Shown: piece after piece, positions 1 through 6,132 of the stretch
Layout: every line of letters begins with the position of its first letter
How positions within the stretch are numbered: the first letter of the stretch is position 1
Source: Eubacteriales Family XIII. Incertae Sedis bacterium
GTDB taxonomy: Bacteria; Bacillota; Clostridia; Peptostreptococcales; Anaerovoracaceae
NCBI GenBank assembly: GCA_031272745.1
Contig: JAISTF010000023.1
Coordinates: forward strand, 1 to 9,336
Direction: 5' to 3'
DNA length: 9,336 nucleotides
Translations under genes and position numbers: made by a program
The notes under the pieces: model-generated
What the model was told of the DNA's origin: nothing
Databases searched by the model: none
What the model saw: the letters and a program-made list of their open reading frames with translations, nothing else

Positions 1-152
1 ACAAAGCCGGTCGGACTCGGTCCGAGACGCGTCACATTCGCGCCTTCCGGCAGCTTCCGGGACGGGTATCGCGCCTCAATGTCTTCGGGGGCGGGGGGCT
101 GCTCCGGAAAGAGCAGCGCGGCCAGGTTTTCCGTTTCCTGTTTCGTTTTCAT
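1..152 (-). CDS. gltX: Glutamate--tRNA ligase, N-terminal fragment (runs off window)
   Basis: This is the first 50 codons of a class I aminoacyl-tRNA synthetase that charges tRNA-Glu (or tRNA-Glx) with glutamate in the cytoplasm. The translation starts MKTKQETENLAALLFPEQ and reaches TRLGPSPTGFV at residues 41-51. That is the conserved strand and loop just before the HIGH-type ATP-binding motif of GluRS/GlnRS, and the motif itself lies beyond the window edge. The preceding stretch (LLFPEQ, PEDIEARYP, LPEGANVTR) matches the N-terminal pattern I know from clostridial GltX proteins. The ATG at 152 is the only sensible start; no other ATG follows in frame. No Shine-Dalgarno sequence precedes it, and a good -10 box ends 6 nt upstream, so the mRNA may be leaderless. 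The gene lies 39 nt after fabZ on the same strand. GluRS rather than GlnRS is the better guess. Confidence 0.85.
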   Translation of the reverse strand, partial: MKTKQETENLAALLFPEQPPAPEDIEARYPSRKLPEGANVTRLGPSPTGF

Positions 153-155
153 ACA

Positions 156-174
156 GGTAGTATATCATGCTACC
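156..174. repeat. Imperfect 19-bp palindrome over the gltX -10 box
   Basis: The plus strand reads GGTAGTATATCATGCTACC. The outer five bases pair perfectly, the sixth pair is G-T and the next two pairs match, leaving a three-base centre. It overlaps the gltX -10 and could be a repressor site or a small hairpin between fabZ and gltX. No T-run follows on either strand, so I do not call it a terminator. Twelve bases of it (GTAGTATATCAT) recur at 8084-8095 in front of icd. Confidence 0.4.
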
Positions 175-186
175 CGCAACATTCAA
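159..186 (-). promoter_or_regulatory. Promoter for gltX, extended -10, almost no leader
   Basis: Reading the minus strand, TTGAAT (186-181) and TATACT (164-159) are separated by 16 nt, and the -10 is preceded by TGA, giving an extended -10 (TGnTATACT). Only 6 nt lie between the -10 box and the gltX ATG, which puts the expected transcription start at or next to the start codon. The -10 sits inside a near-palindrome at 156-174 (GGTAG/CTACC arms), which could also be an operator. Prediction by eye only. Confidence 0.55.
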
Positions 187-191
187 AAACA

Positions 192-641
192 TTAACCAAA
201 CATGAAGGTGAGGTCGCAGGAGGCGACGGGCTTTGCGCCTTCGGGCAGGCTGCCGTCGGGATGGGCCTTGTAGACGCGCGCCGTGCCCTTGCCGCCCCGG
301 CTGCGCAGGCCGGACAGTTCGACCTCGAGACGGAGCGTGTCGCCGGGCTTGACCATGTCGCGAAATTTGCAGGCATCGAGTCCTCCGAAAAAAGCGTTGC
401 GGCCTTTGTTTTCGGGCAGCGACAGCACGCAGAGCGCCCCCGTCTGCGCCATGGCTTCGATGAGCAGGACGCCGGGCATCACGGGGTTTCCCGGGAAGTG
501 GCCGACGGTCCAGTATTCGTCGTCGCGCACGCGTTTCAGACAGACGGCGCGGACGCCGGGCTCAAGCTCGAGCGCTTCGTCGATCAGGAGAAAGGGCTCG
601 CGCTGGGGGATGACGGCTTTGACTTGATCGGTTGTGAGCAT
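192..641 (-). CDS. fabZ: 3-hydroxyacyl-ACP dehydratase FabZ
   Basis: FabZ dehydrates (3R)-hydroxyacyl-ACP to trans-2-enoyl-ACP in fatty-acid elongation. The 149-residue product has the usual family length and a single hot-dog fold. The family signature is clear: IPQREPFLLID at 11-21 (usually PHRYPFLLVD; here Gln replaces the His), then VGHFPGNPVMPGVLLIEAMAQ at about 46-66 with the catalytic pair His48 and Glu62. The conserved FFGG and KFRDMVKPGD segments follow. The start is ATG at 641, preceded by GAGGAG at 649-654 with 7 nt spacing. It is the last gene of the fab operon, 13 nt after the fabF stop. FabA is unlikely given the motif pattern and the pairing with FabF and FabK. Confidence 0.96.
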   Translation of the reverse strand: MLTTDQVKAVIPQREPFLLIDEALELEPGVRAVCLKRVRDDEYWTVGHFPGNPVMPGVLLIEAMAQTGALCVLSLPENKGRNAFFGGLDACKFRDMVKPGDTLRLEVELSGLRSRGGKGTARVYKAHPDGSLPEGAKPVASCDLTFMFG

Positions 642-654
642 AGGGGGTCTCCTC

Positions 655-1890
655 TCAATCCTCGTAACGCTTCAGCACGATGACGCCGTTGTGGCCGCCG
701 AAGCCGAAATTGCTGCTCATCGTATAACGGACGTCGGCCTTGCGGGCGCCCTCGGTCACGTAGTCGAGGTCGAGCTCGGGGTCGGGGTCGTCAAGATTGA
801 TCGTCGGCGGGATGACGCCCTCGCGCATCGCGTGGACGCAGGCGACTGCCTCGATCGCGCCGGCCGCGCCGAGCAGGTGCGCCGTCATCGACTTCGTCGA
901 GCTCATCGGCACCTTGTACGCCGCGTCGCCGAAGACCTGTTTCACGGCGCGCGTCTCCATCGCGTCGTTGAGCGGCGTGCTCGTGCCGTGGGCGTTGATG
1001 TAGGAGATGTCGGACGGCGCGAGGCCCGCCGACTCGAGGGCCATCGCGATCGCACCGGCCGCGTAGACGCCGGATTCGAGCGGTGCCGTGATGTGGTGCG
1101 CGTCGCAGGTCGTGCCGTAGCCGACCACCTCGCCGAGGATCTCCGCGCCGCGCGCTTTCGCGTGTTCGTACTCCTCGAGCACGAGCACGCCCGCGCCCTC
1201 GCCCATGACGAAACCGCTGCGCTCCTTGTCAAATGGGATCGAAGCGCGGCGCGGATCCGTGCCCGTGGCCATCGCCTTCATGTTTGCGAAGCTCGAGAAG
1301 CTGATCGGCGCGAACGGCGCCTCCGCCGCGCCGCAGACGACCGCGTCCGCGTACCCGCCGCGCACCGCGCGCCACGCCTCGCCGATGCAGTTCGTCCCGC
1401 TCGCGCACGCCGTCACGATGTCGAGCGCCGTGCCGTGCAGCCCGTGCTTGATCGCGATGCTGCCCGAGACCATGTTGCCGATGATCATCGGCACGAACAG
1501 CGCGCTCGTAAACCGCACGCCCTTCTCGTGGATCTTCGTGATCTCGCTCTCGATGGTCATGATGCCGCCGATGCCGCTGCCGACATAGGTGTTCACGCGG
1601 TCCGCCGCGATGTTCTCGCCGGGCACGAGCCCGCTCATCGCGATGGCCTCGTCCGCCGCGACGACGCCGTACTGCGCGAAGAGGTCCATGCGCTTCGCCT
1701 CGCGCGGATCGGGGTACTCGAAGCCCTTGACCTCCGCGCCGAGCGTGACCTTTTGATCGCTGGTGTCAAACTTCGTGATCGGCGCGATGCCGCAGACCCC
1801 GTCCTTCATGGCCTGCCACATGGCGGCCTGCGTGCCCCCGATGGGGGTGACGGCGCCGATGCCGGTGATTGCTACGCGTTTTATGTTCAT
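655..1890 (-). CDS. fabF: Beta-ketoacyl-ACP synthase II FabF
   Basis: FabF condenses malonyl-ACP with a growing acyl-ACP (decarboxylating Claisen condensation) and is the elongating ketosynthase of type II fatty-acid synthesis. The 411-residue protein has the family length and begins MNIKRVAITGIGAVTPIG. The Cys-His-His triad is visible: Cys162 in VTACASGTNCIG, His301 in NAHGTSTPLND and His338 in TKSMTAHLLGA, with the conserved Lys333. The C-terminal NFGFGGHN at about 394-401 is the FabB/F-type Gly-rich loop. FabH would have Cys-His-Asn, so it is excluded. The start has a strong Shine-Dalgarno sequence, GGAGG, within 1891-1900 and 5 nt from the ATG. The 36-nt gap to fabG holds a palindromic repeat copy (1901-1931). 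Confidence 0.97.
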   Translation of the reverse strand: MNIKRVAITGIGAVTPIGGTQAAMWQAMKDGVCGIAPITKFDTSDQKVTLGAEVKGFEYPDPREAKRMDLFAQYGVVAADEAIAMSGLVPGENIAADRVNTYVGSGIGGIMTIESEITKIHEKGVRFTSALFVPMIIGNMVSGSIAIKHGLHGTALDIVTACASGTNCIGEAWRAVRGGYADAVVCGAAEAPFAPISFSSFANMKAMATGTDPRRASIPFDKERSGFVMGEGAGVLVLEEYEHAKARGAEILGEVVGYGTTCDAHHITAPLESGVYAAGAIAMALESAGLAPSDISYINAHGTSTPLNDAMETRAVKQVFGDAAYKVPMSSTKSMTAHLLGAAGAIEAVACVHAMREGVIPPTINLDDPDPELDLDYVTEGARKADVRYTMSSNFGFGGHNGVIVLKRYED

Positions 1891-1900
1891 GATTTCCTCC

Positions 1901-1931
1901 GTTGAACGGGCGGCAGGATGCCGCCCCTACA
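1901..1931 (-). repeat. Palindromic mini-repeat, family A, copy 1 (fabG-fabF gap)
   Basis: A 31-bp sequence here recurs at 5044-5074 with three mismatches, all near one end; 25 bases (1907-1931) are identical. On the minus strand it contains GGGCGGCA-TCC-TGCCGCCC, a perfect 8-bp hairpin with a 3-nt loop. It fills most of the gap between fabG and fabF, and the fabG stop codon TAG lies within it. There is no T-run after the hairpin, so it is not a standard terminator. It could stabilise the upstream mRNA or tune translation of fabF, whose Shine-Dalgarno sequence follows directly. Confidence 0.8.
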
Positions 1932-2682
1932 GTACCAGGCCGCCGTCCACGGCGATGACCTGGCCGGTGATGTAGGCCGCCAGGTCCGACGCGAGGAAGA
2001 CCGCCAGGTTCGCGATGTCCTCCGGCTCTCCGGCGCGCCCGAGCGCGATGGCCGCGACGCTCCGCGCCATCTGCTCCTCCGTGAGCAGCGCCGTCATCGG
2101 CGTGTTGATGAACCCGGGCGCGATCGCGTTCGCCGTGATGCCGCGCGCGCCGAGCTCCTTCGCCGTCGACAGCGTGAGCCCGATGAGCCCCGCCTTCGAC
2201 GAGGAATAATTCGCCTGCCCCGCGTTGCCCTTGACGCCGGACACGGAGCTCATGTTGAGGATGCGCCCCGCGCGCGCCTTGACCATCAGCGCGGAAATTT
2301 CCTTCGTCATATAGAACGCGCCGTTCAGGTTGATGCGCACGACGCGGTCGAAGCTCTCGGGCTTCATGCGCAGCAGCAGCCCGTCGTCCGTGATGCCCGC
2401 GTTGTTCACGAGGATGTCGCACCCGCCGAACACGTCCTTCATCTGCGCCGCGCACGCCTTCGCGAACTCGGGGTCGCTCACGTCGCCCTTCAACGAAAAC
2501 GCCTTGTCGCTGCCCGCTTCCCGCAGCAGCGCGACGGCCTCCGCCGCCACCGCGTCGTCGCCGTAGTCCGCGATCGCGACCTCGGCCCCTTCCCGCGCGA
2601 ACGCGAGCGCGATGGCCCGCCCGATGCCCCGCGAGCCGCCCGTGACGAGCGCGGTTTTCCCTTTCAACAGCAATTCACTCAT
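1927..2682 (-). CDS. fabG: 3-oxoacyl-ACP reductase FabG
   Basis: FabG is the NADPH-dependent reductase that turns 3-ketoacyl-ACP into (3R)-hydroxyacyl-ACP. The 251-residue classical short-chain dehydrogenase shows the cofactor motif TGGSRGIG at 14-21, GDVSD at 67-70, NNAG at 93-96 and the tetrad Asn118, Ser146, Tyr159 (in QANYSSSKAG) and Lys163. The end AVDGGLVL is typical of FabG. An ATG further upstream (2754) is in frame, but I chose 2682 because the protein then begins at the canonical MSELLLKGKTALVTGG and AGGGAG stands 6 nt before it. The start overlaps the fabD stop by 8 nt, indicating translational coupling. Other SDR enzymes share these motifs, so the name rests mainly on the operon. 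Confidence 0.95.
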   Translation of the reverse strand: MSELLLKGKTALVTGGSRGIGRAIALAFAREGAEVAIADYGDDAVAAEAVALLREAGSDKAFSLKGDVSDPEFAKACAAQMKDVFGGCDILVNNAGITDDGLLLRMKPESFDRVVRINLNGAFYMTKEISALMVKARAGRILNMSSVSGVKGNAGQANYSSSKAGLIGLTLSTAKELGARGITANAIAPGFINTPMTALLTEEQMARSVAAIALGRAGEPEDIANLAVFLASDLAAYITGQVIAVDGGLVL

Positions 2683-3727
2683 GCCGATCTCCCTTCCAAT
2701 AATCCATAACTTCCGCCAGTGTCTCCGCGTCTTCGACATGGAGCGCGACGACATGCGGGGCTATTTTTTTCGTGAGCCCCGTCAGCGTCTTCCCCGGCCC
2801 CACTTCAATAATGATCTCCGCACCCGCCGCCACGATGTTCTCGATGGTGCGCTGCCACTGCACGGGACTCTGTATCTGCCGCACCATCACATCTTTGACA
2901 AGCGCACTCACATCCCCACTCTGCGTCGGTTTTCCTCCTATGGCATTGTCATTCTGCGCAAGGCCGCCTGCGGCCGCAGCCGCAGAATCCAGCAACCCCG
3001 ACCCCGTCACATTGACATACACCGCCACCTCTGGCGCACGGAACGCATACCCCTCCAGCGCCGCCGCAAGCCCTTCCCCCGCCGGTGCCATGATGGGACT
3101 GTGGAACGCCCCGCTGACCGCCAGCGGGATTGCCTTCACCCCGAGCGAGCGATCCTCCTTCGCCATCGCCGCGAACCGCTCGACCGCCGCCGCGTCGCCC
3201 GCGACGACCGTCTGCTGCGGGCTGTTGAAATTAACGGCCTCGAGTACCTCGCCCGCGCGGGCGCGCTCGACGAGCGCAAGCACCGCCTCGGGCGCGCCCA
3301 TGCCGGCCGCCATCGCCCCGCGCGGCGAGCCGTCCGCGTACCGCCCGGCCTCTTTCATGAGCCGACTCCGCGTCCGCACGAGCGCCAGGCCGGTCTCAAA
3401 CCCGCCGTCCATCAGCGGCCCGAACACCCCCGCCGCCGCAAACGCCGCGTACTCGCCGAGAGAAAACCCCGCAACCGCGCAAGGAACAAATCCCTTGACG
3501 CCTTCACACAATGCGCAGTACGCCGCCACGTCCATCGTGTACACCGCCGGCTGCGTCACCTCGGTCTCCTTCAACCGTTCCGCGTCCGCCTCGAAGCAGT
3601 CGCGCTTCACCTCGTCGCCGGCCAGGTCAAACACCGCCCGCGCCGCCGGGCTCGCCTCATACAAAGACAGCCCCATCCCCGGCTTCTGCGCTCCCTGCCC
3701 TGCAAAAACAACCGCGAATTGCTTCAT
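2675..3727 (-). CDS. fabD: Malonyl-CoA:ACP transacylase FabD, with an in-frame insertion
   Basis: FabD moves malonyl from CoA to the ACP phosphopantetheine arm, supplying the extender unit. Visible motifs are the FAGQGAQ oxyanion loop at 8-14, the nucleophile Ser89 in GFSLGEYAA, the substrate Arg in LVRTRSRLM (about 117-125), the catalytic His209 in SGAFHS and VGPGKTLTGL at 309-318. The start is 3727, where ATG overlaps the fabK stop (TAATG), although the frame stays open further upstream. At 350 residues it exceeds the usual length of about 310. The excess lies mainly at about 243-271, rich in Ala, Gly and Asn, where relatives have only a handful of residues before the helix preceding VRQIQSPVQW. 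The DNA there is a palindromic element (2951-2988). The catalytic residues are intact, so the enzyme is probably active. Confidence 0.96.
   Translation of the reverse strand: MKQFAVVFAGQGAQKPGMGLSLYEASPAARAVFDLAGDEVKRDCFEADAERLKETEVTQPAVYTMDVAAYCALCEGVKGFVPCAVAGFSLGEYAAFAAAGVFGPLMDGGFETGLALVRTRSRLMKEAGRYADGSPRGAMAAGMGAPEAVLALVERARAGEVLEAVNFNSPQQTVVAGDAAAVERFAAMAKEDRSLGVKAIPLAVSGAFHSPIMAPAGEGLAAALEGYAFRAPEVAVYVNVTGSGLLDSAAAAAGGLAQNDNAIGGKPTQSGDVSALVKDVMVRQIQSPVQWQRTIENIVAAGAEIIIEVGPGKTLTGLTKKIAPHVVALHVEDAETLAEVMDYWKGDRHE
2941..2990 (-). repeat. Palindromic mini-repeat, family B, inside fabD
   Basis: The plus strand has ATTCTGCG at 2951-2958 and its exact complement CGCAGAAT at 2981-2988, enclosing a second perfect palindrome, CTGCGGCCGCAG (2968-2979). 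The preceding GCATTGTC and following CC look like the dispersed repeats with a GTCATTCTG...AGAATCC pattern that I recall from clostridial genomes. It encodes roughly residues 247-263 of FabD without breaking the frame. No second copy is seen in this window, so the family assignment rests on recalled pattern and on the symmetry. Confidence 0.6.
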
Positions 3728-4671
3728 TATTTGAAATACTCCCCGAGCCCCGCGTACGCGCGTCGCATCCCGTCCATGATGTCCACGATGATTTCCGCGC
3801 ACGTCTCCTCGCGCTTCACGAGGCCCGCGCTCTGGCCGGCCATCACCGAGCCGTAGTCCACGTCGCCGTCGACCACCGCCTTGCGCAGCGTGCCCGCCAT
3901 GAGCTCCTCGAACTCCGCGGGGTCGATGCCTTCCTTTTCGCGCGACAGGATCTCGCGCATCAATTTGTTTTTCAGCACGCGCACGGGATGCCCCGTCGAG
4001 CGCCCCGTCACGACCGTGTCCGTGTCGCCCGCCGCGAGCACGCGGTCCTTGTACGCCTGCGCGACCTGCGCCTCCTTCGCCACGAGGAAACGCGTCCCGA
4101 CCTGCACGCCGGACGCCCCGAGCAGGAACGCCGCCGCCGCGCCGCGGCCGTCCGCGATGCCGCCCGCCGCGATGACGGGGATGGACACCGCGTCCACCAC
4201 CTGCGGCACGAGGTTCATCGTCGTCGTCTCGCCGATGTGCCCGCCGGCCTCGCAGCCCTCCGCGACCACCGCGTCCGCACCCGCGCGCTCCATGCGTTTC
4301 GCGAGCGCCGCCGAAGCCACGACCGGCACGACCACCGACCCCGCCGCCTTGAGATCCGGCACGTATTTACCCGGGTTGCCCGCGCCCGTCGTCACGACCG
4401 GCACCTTCTCGTCCGCCATCAGCTGCATCAAATCGTCCACATGCGGGTTGATGAGCATGACGTTCACGCCGAACGGTGCCGCCGTCCGCTCCCGCACCGC
4501 GCGCACCTGCCCGCGCACGAAATCCGCGTCCGCCGACCCCGAGGCAATCACCCCGAGCCCGCCGGCCTCCGACACCGCCGCCGCCAGATGCCACTCCGCG
4601 ACCCAGGCCATGCCGCCCTGCACGATGGGGAAGCGTATCCCCAAAAGTCCCGTAATATCTTTCTTTTCCAT
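3727..4671 (-). CDS. fabK: Enoyl-ACP reductase (FMN-dependent) FabK
   Basis: FabK carries out the last step of each elongation round, reducing trans-2-enoyl-ACP with NAD(P)H through FMN. It is a TIM-barrel flavoprotein of the nitronate monooxygenase/2-nitropropane dioxygenase superfamily, unrelated to FabI. The 314 residues match the family. Motifs are FPIVQGGMAWVAE at 14-26, GFGVN-like PFGVN at 66-70, AEGCEAGGHIGE at 137-147 with the conserved His145, then IAAGGIADGRGAAAAFLLGASGVQVGTRF, the phosphate-binding end of the barrel. An ATG at 4680 is also in frame, but GGGAGA (4681-4686) touches it. The ATG at 4671 has 9-nt spacing and gives the canonical N-terminus, so I chose it. This is the first gene of the fab operon; its stop overlaps the fabD start. 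A nitronate monooxygenase is the alternative, made unlikely by context. Confidence 0.95.
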   Translation of the reverse strand: MEKKDITGLLGIRFPIVQGGMAWVAEWHLAAAVSEAGGLGVIASGSADADFVRGQVRAVRERTAAPFGVNVMLINPHVDDLMQLMADEKVPVVTTGAGNPGKYVPDLKAAGSVVVPVVASAALAKRMERAGADAVVAEGCEAGGHIGETTTMNLVPQVVDAVSIPVIAAGGIADGRGAAAAFLLGASGVQVGTRFLVAKEAQVAQAYKDRVLAAGDTDTVVTGRSTGHPVRVLKNKLMREILSREKEGIDPAEFEELMAGTLRKAVVDGDVDYGSVMAGQSAGLVKREETCAEIIVDIMDGMRRAYAGLGEYFK

Positions 4672-4708
4672 GGAACCCATTCTCCCGTATCACTTCCGCT
4701 TTTCCGCA

Positions 4709-4737
4709 AGTATATCAAAAGCCGCGGTATGCAACAA
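4709..4737 (-). promoter_or_regulatory. Promoter of the fabKDGFZ operon
   Basis: On the minus strand TTGTTG (4737-4732) and TATACT (4714-4709) are 17 nt apart, with TGA before the -10. The transcript would have a leader of about 30 nt carrying the GGGAGA ribosome site of fabK. It shares TGATATACT with the gltX and icd promoters. It lies in the 93-nt gap after the kinase gene, where I see no terminator, so read-through from upstream is also possible. Confidence 0.55.
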
Positions 4738-4764
4738 ATGAATTATTCAAATAACGAATACGGG

Positions 4765-6132
4765 CTATGCCGTCGGAATCGTCAGCGTGAACGTGTTGAG
4801 CGCGGAACCGTCGGGCTGGGGGTCGGACTGGCAGGTCAACTCGCCGCCGAGGCGCTCCATCACGGTCTTCGCGATGGACAGGCCGATGCCGTGGCCGCCC
4901 GTGCCGCTGTTGCGCGATTTGTCCGCGCGGTAGAAGCGGTCGAAGATGCGCTCCATGTCGGGTGGCGCGATGAAGTCGCCCGTGTTGGCGACGGAGACAT
5001 AGGCGCGGTTCGTTTCGCCGTGCGCAGCCACAGGCAATGCGGCGTTCGGCGGGCGGCAGGATGCCGCCCCTACATGCACCGTCACCTTCCCGCCTTCGTG
5101 CGTATACTTCACGGCGTTGTCCAAAAGCACCGTCAGCGCCTGCATGAACTCGCCCTGATCCGTCCGCACGCCGAGGTGCGCCGCGTCCTTTTCAATCGAC
5201 AACGCCACCCCGCGTTCGAACAGCGGCGCTTCGATGCGGCCCGCTTCCTCTTCGACGGCGGCCGCGAGATCGAAGGCCGCCCGCTCGACGCGCGCCTCTT
5301 CCGAACGCGCGAGGTTCATGAGATTTTCAATGAGCCGCCCCATGCGGCCCGTCTCGGCCTCGATGTTGCCGAGCCACTCGGCGGGGTCGTCCGAATACCG
5401 GGCCGCCTCCGCGTTCATCGCGATGACCGCGAGCGGCGTCTTCAGCTCGTGCGACGCGTCCGCCACGAAACGCCGCTGCCGCTCCATGCCCGCCTCGACC
5501 GGCGCGATCGCGCGGTTCGACACCTGGTAGCTCACGAAAAACACCGCGCCGATGGCGCACACGCCGACCAAGACCAAGCTGAGCGCGAGCAGCCGCAGCT
5601 GCCGGTTCGTGTCGTCCACGTCCAAAAAGACGATGCTCTCCTCGTACGCGTCCGCGCCGAACCCGCCCGAGCCCGCGAGGCTGTACATCCACTCGCGCCC
5701 GTCGAGCCACACGGTGCCTTCCATGTCGGGCGACGACAGCGCCGCCTCGACCGCCTGCTGGTACTGCTCCTCGCCGAGGTCGATCTGCGAAAACACCGTC
5801 ACCTGCCCATCCGCGAAGACGTTCGCGACAAACGATTTCGAGTAGTCCACGGGGATGACCGGATTGCCGCTGATGACGAAATCCCCGTGCTTCGTGTTCA
5901 GCACGATGCTCGTGTTCTGCGAATCGTCCAAGCCCACGCCCAGGCCCGCGCCGCGCTGCGACATCACCATATTCTCCTGCACGCCCGCCGGAATCGCGTG
6001 CACCTGCGTGGCGATCTGCGCCTGCGCGCGCGTGTACGCAAAAAGATAAATCACGGAAAACGCGGCCGCGATGACGATTGTCAACCCGATGAGGTTGACG
6101 ACGAGCAGCCTGTTACGAAGTTTTTTTAGCAC
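4765..6132 (-). CDS. Two-component sensor histidine kinase, with an in-frame insertion
   Basis: This is a membrane-bound sensor kinase of 455 residues that should phosphorylate the adjacent regulator. TM1 is at about 9-32, an extracytoplasmic sensor at about 34-178 matches no domain I recognise, and TM2 is at about 181-203. A short linker without an evident HAMP domain leads to the HisKA box FVADASHELKTPLAV with phospho-acceptor His228. The ATPase domain has the N box (LLDNAVKY, Asn339), VANTGD, the F box RIFDRFYRAD and GTGGHGIGLSIAK at 411-422. Residues about 355-375 (GAASCRPPNAALPVAAH and flanks) interrupt the ATPase fold and come from palindromic repeat copy 2. The start is GTG at 6132, 20 nt inside the regulator gene, with GGAG 7 nt before it. 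The stimulus is unknown. It lies upstream of fabK, but that does not prove a role in lipid control. Confidence 0.93.
   Translation of the reverse strand: MLKKLRNRLLVVNLIGLTIVIAAAFSVIYLFAYTRAQAQIATQVHAIPAGVQENMVMSQRGAGLGVGLDDSQNTSIVLNTKHGDFVISGNPVIPVDYSKSFVANVFADGQVTVFSQIDLGEEQYQQAVEAALSSPDMEGTVWLDGREWMYSLAGSGGFGADAYEESIVFLDVDDTNRQLRLLALSLVLVGVCAIGAVFFVSYQVSNRAIAPVEAGMERQRRFVADASHELKTPLAVIAMNAEAARYSDDPAEWLGNIEAETGRMGRLIENLMNLARSEEARVERAAFDLAAAVEEEAGRIEAPLFERGVALSIEKDAAHLGVRTDQGEFMQALTVLLDNAVKYTHEGGKVTVHVGAASCRPPNAALPVAAHGETNRAYVSVANTGDFIAPPDMERIFDRFYRADKSRNSGTGGHGIGLSIAKTVMERLGGELTCQSDPQPDGSALNTFTLTIPTA
5044..5074 (-). repeat. Palindromic mini-repeat, family A, copy 2 (inside the kinase gene)
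   Basis: This is the second copy of the 31-bp element at 1901-1931, with 28 of 31 bases identical and the same 8-bp GC hairpin. It is read in frame as HVGAASCRPPN in the ATP-binding domain of the sensor kinase. In this frame the TAG that ends fabG in copy 1 is split between codons, so the gene stays open. The inserted stretch may extend beyond the conserved core to about 5010, because residues up to about 375 also look foreign to the domain. Confidence 0.8.

Noticed and set aside
634..1905. Plus-strand open frame of 423 codons opposite fabF
   Set aside because: Exact shadow of the fabF gene with biased Arg/Asp/His/Ala composition and no motif.
1908..1926. GC hairpin after fabG considered as a transcription terminator
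   Set aside because: No run of T follows it on the minus strand, fabF follows at once, and the same sequence occurs inside a coding region.
2682..2754. Longer FabG start at 2754
   Set aside because: The extra 24 residues overlap fabD, are basic and unlike FabG, and the ATG at 2682 has a proper ribosome site and the canonical N-terminus.
6121..6127. Run of seven A (minus strand) at the regulator/kinase overlap as a programmed frameshift site
   Set aside because: The kinase frame is +1 relative to the regulator, whereas A-run slippage usually gives -1; the kinase also has its own GTG start with a ribosome site.
3511..6129. Very long plus-strand open frame (872 codons) opposite fabD, fabK and the kinase
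   Set aside because: It is antisense to three clearly recognised genes, the product is rich in Arg, His and Ala with no recognisable domain, and such frames are expected in GC-rich DNA.
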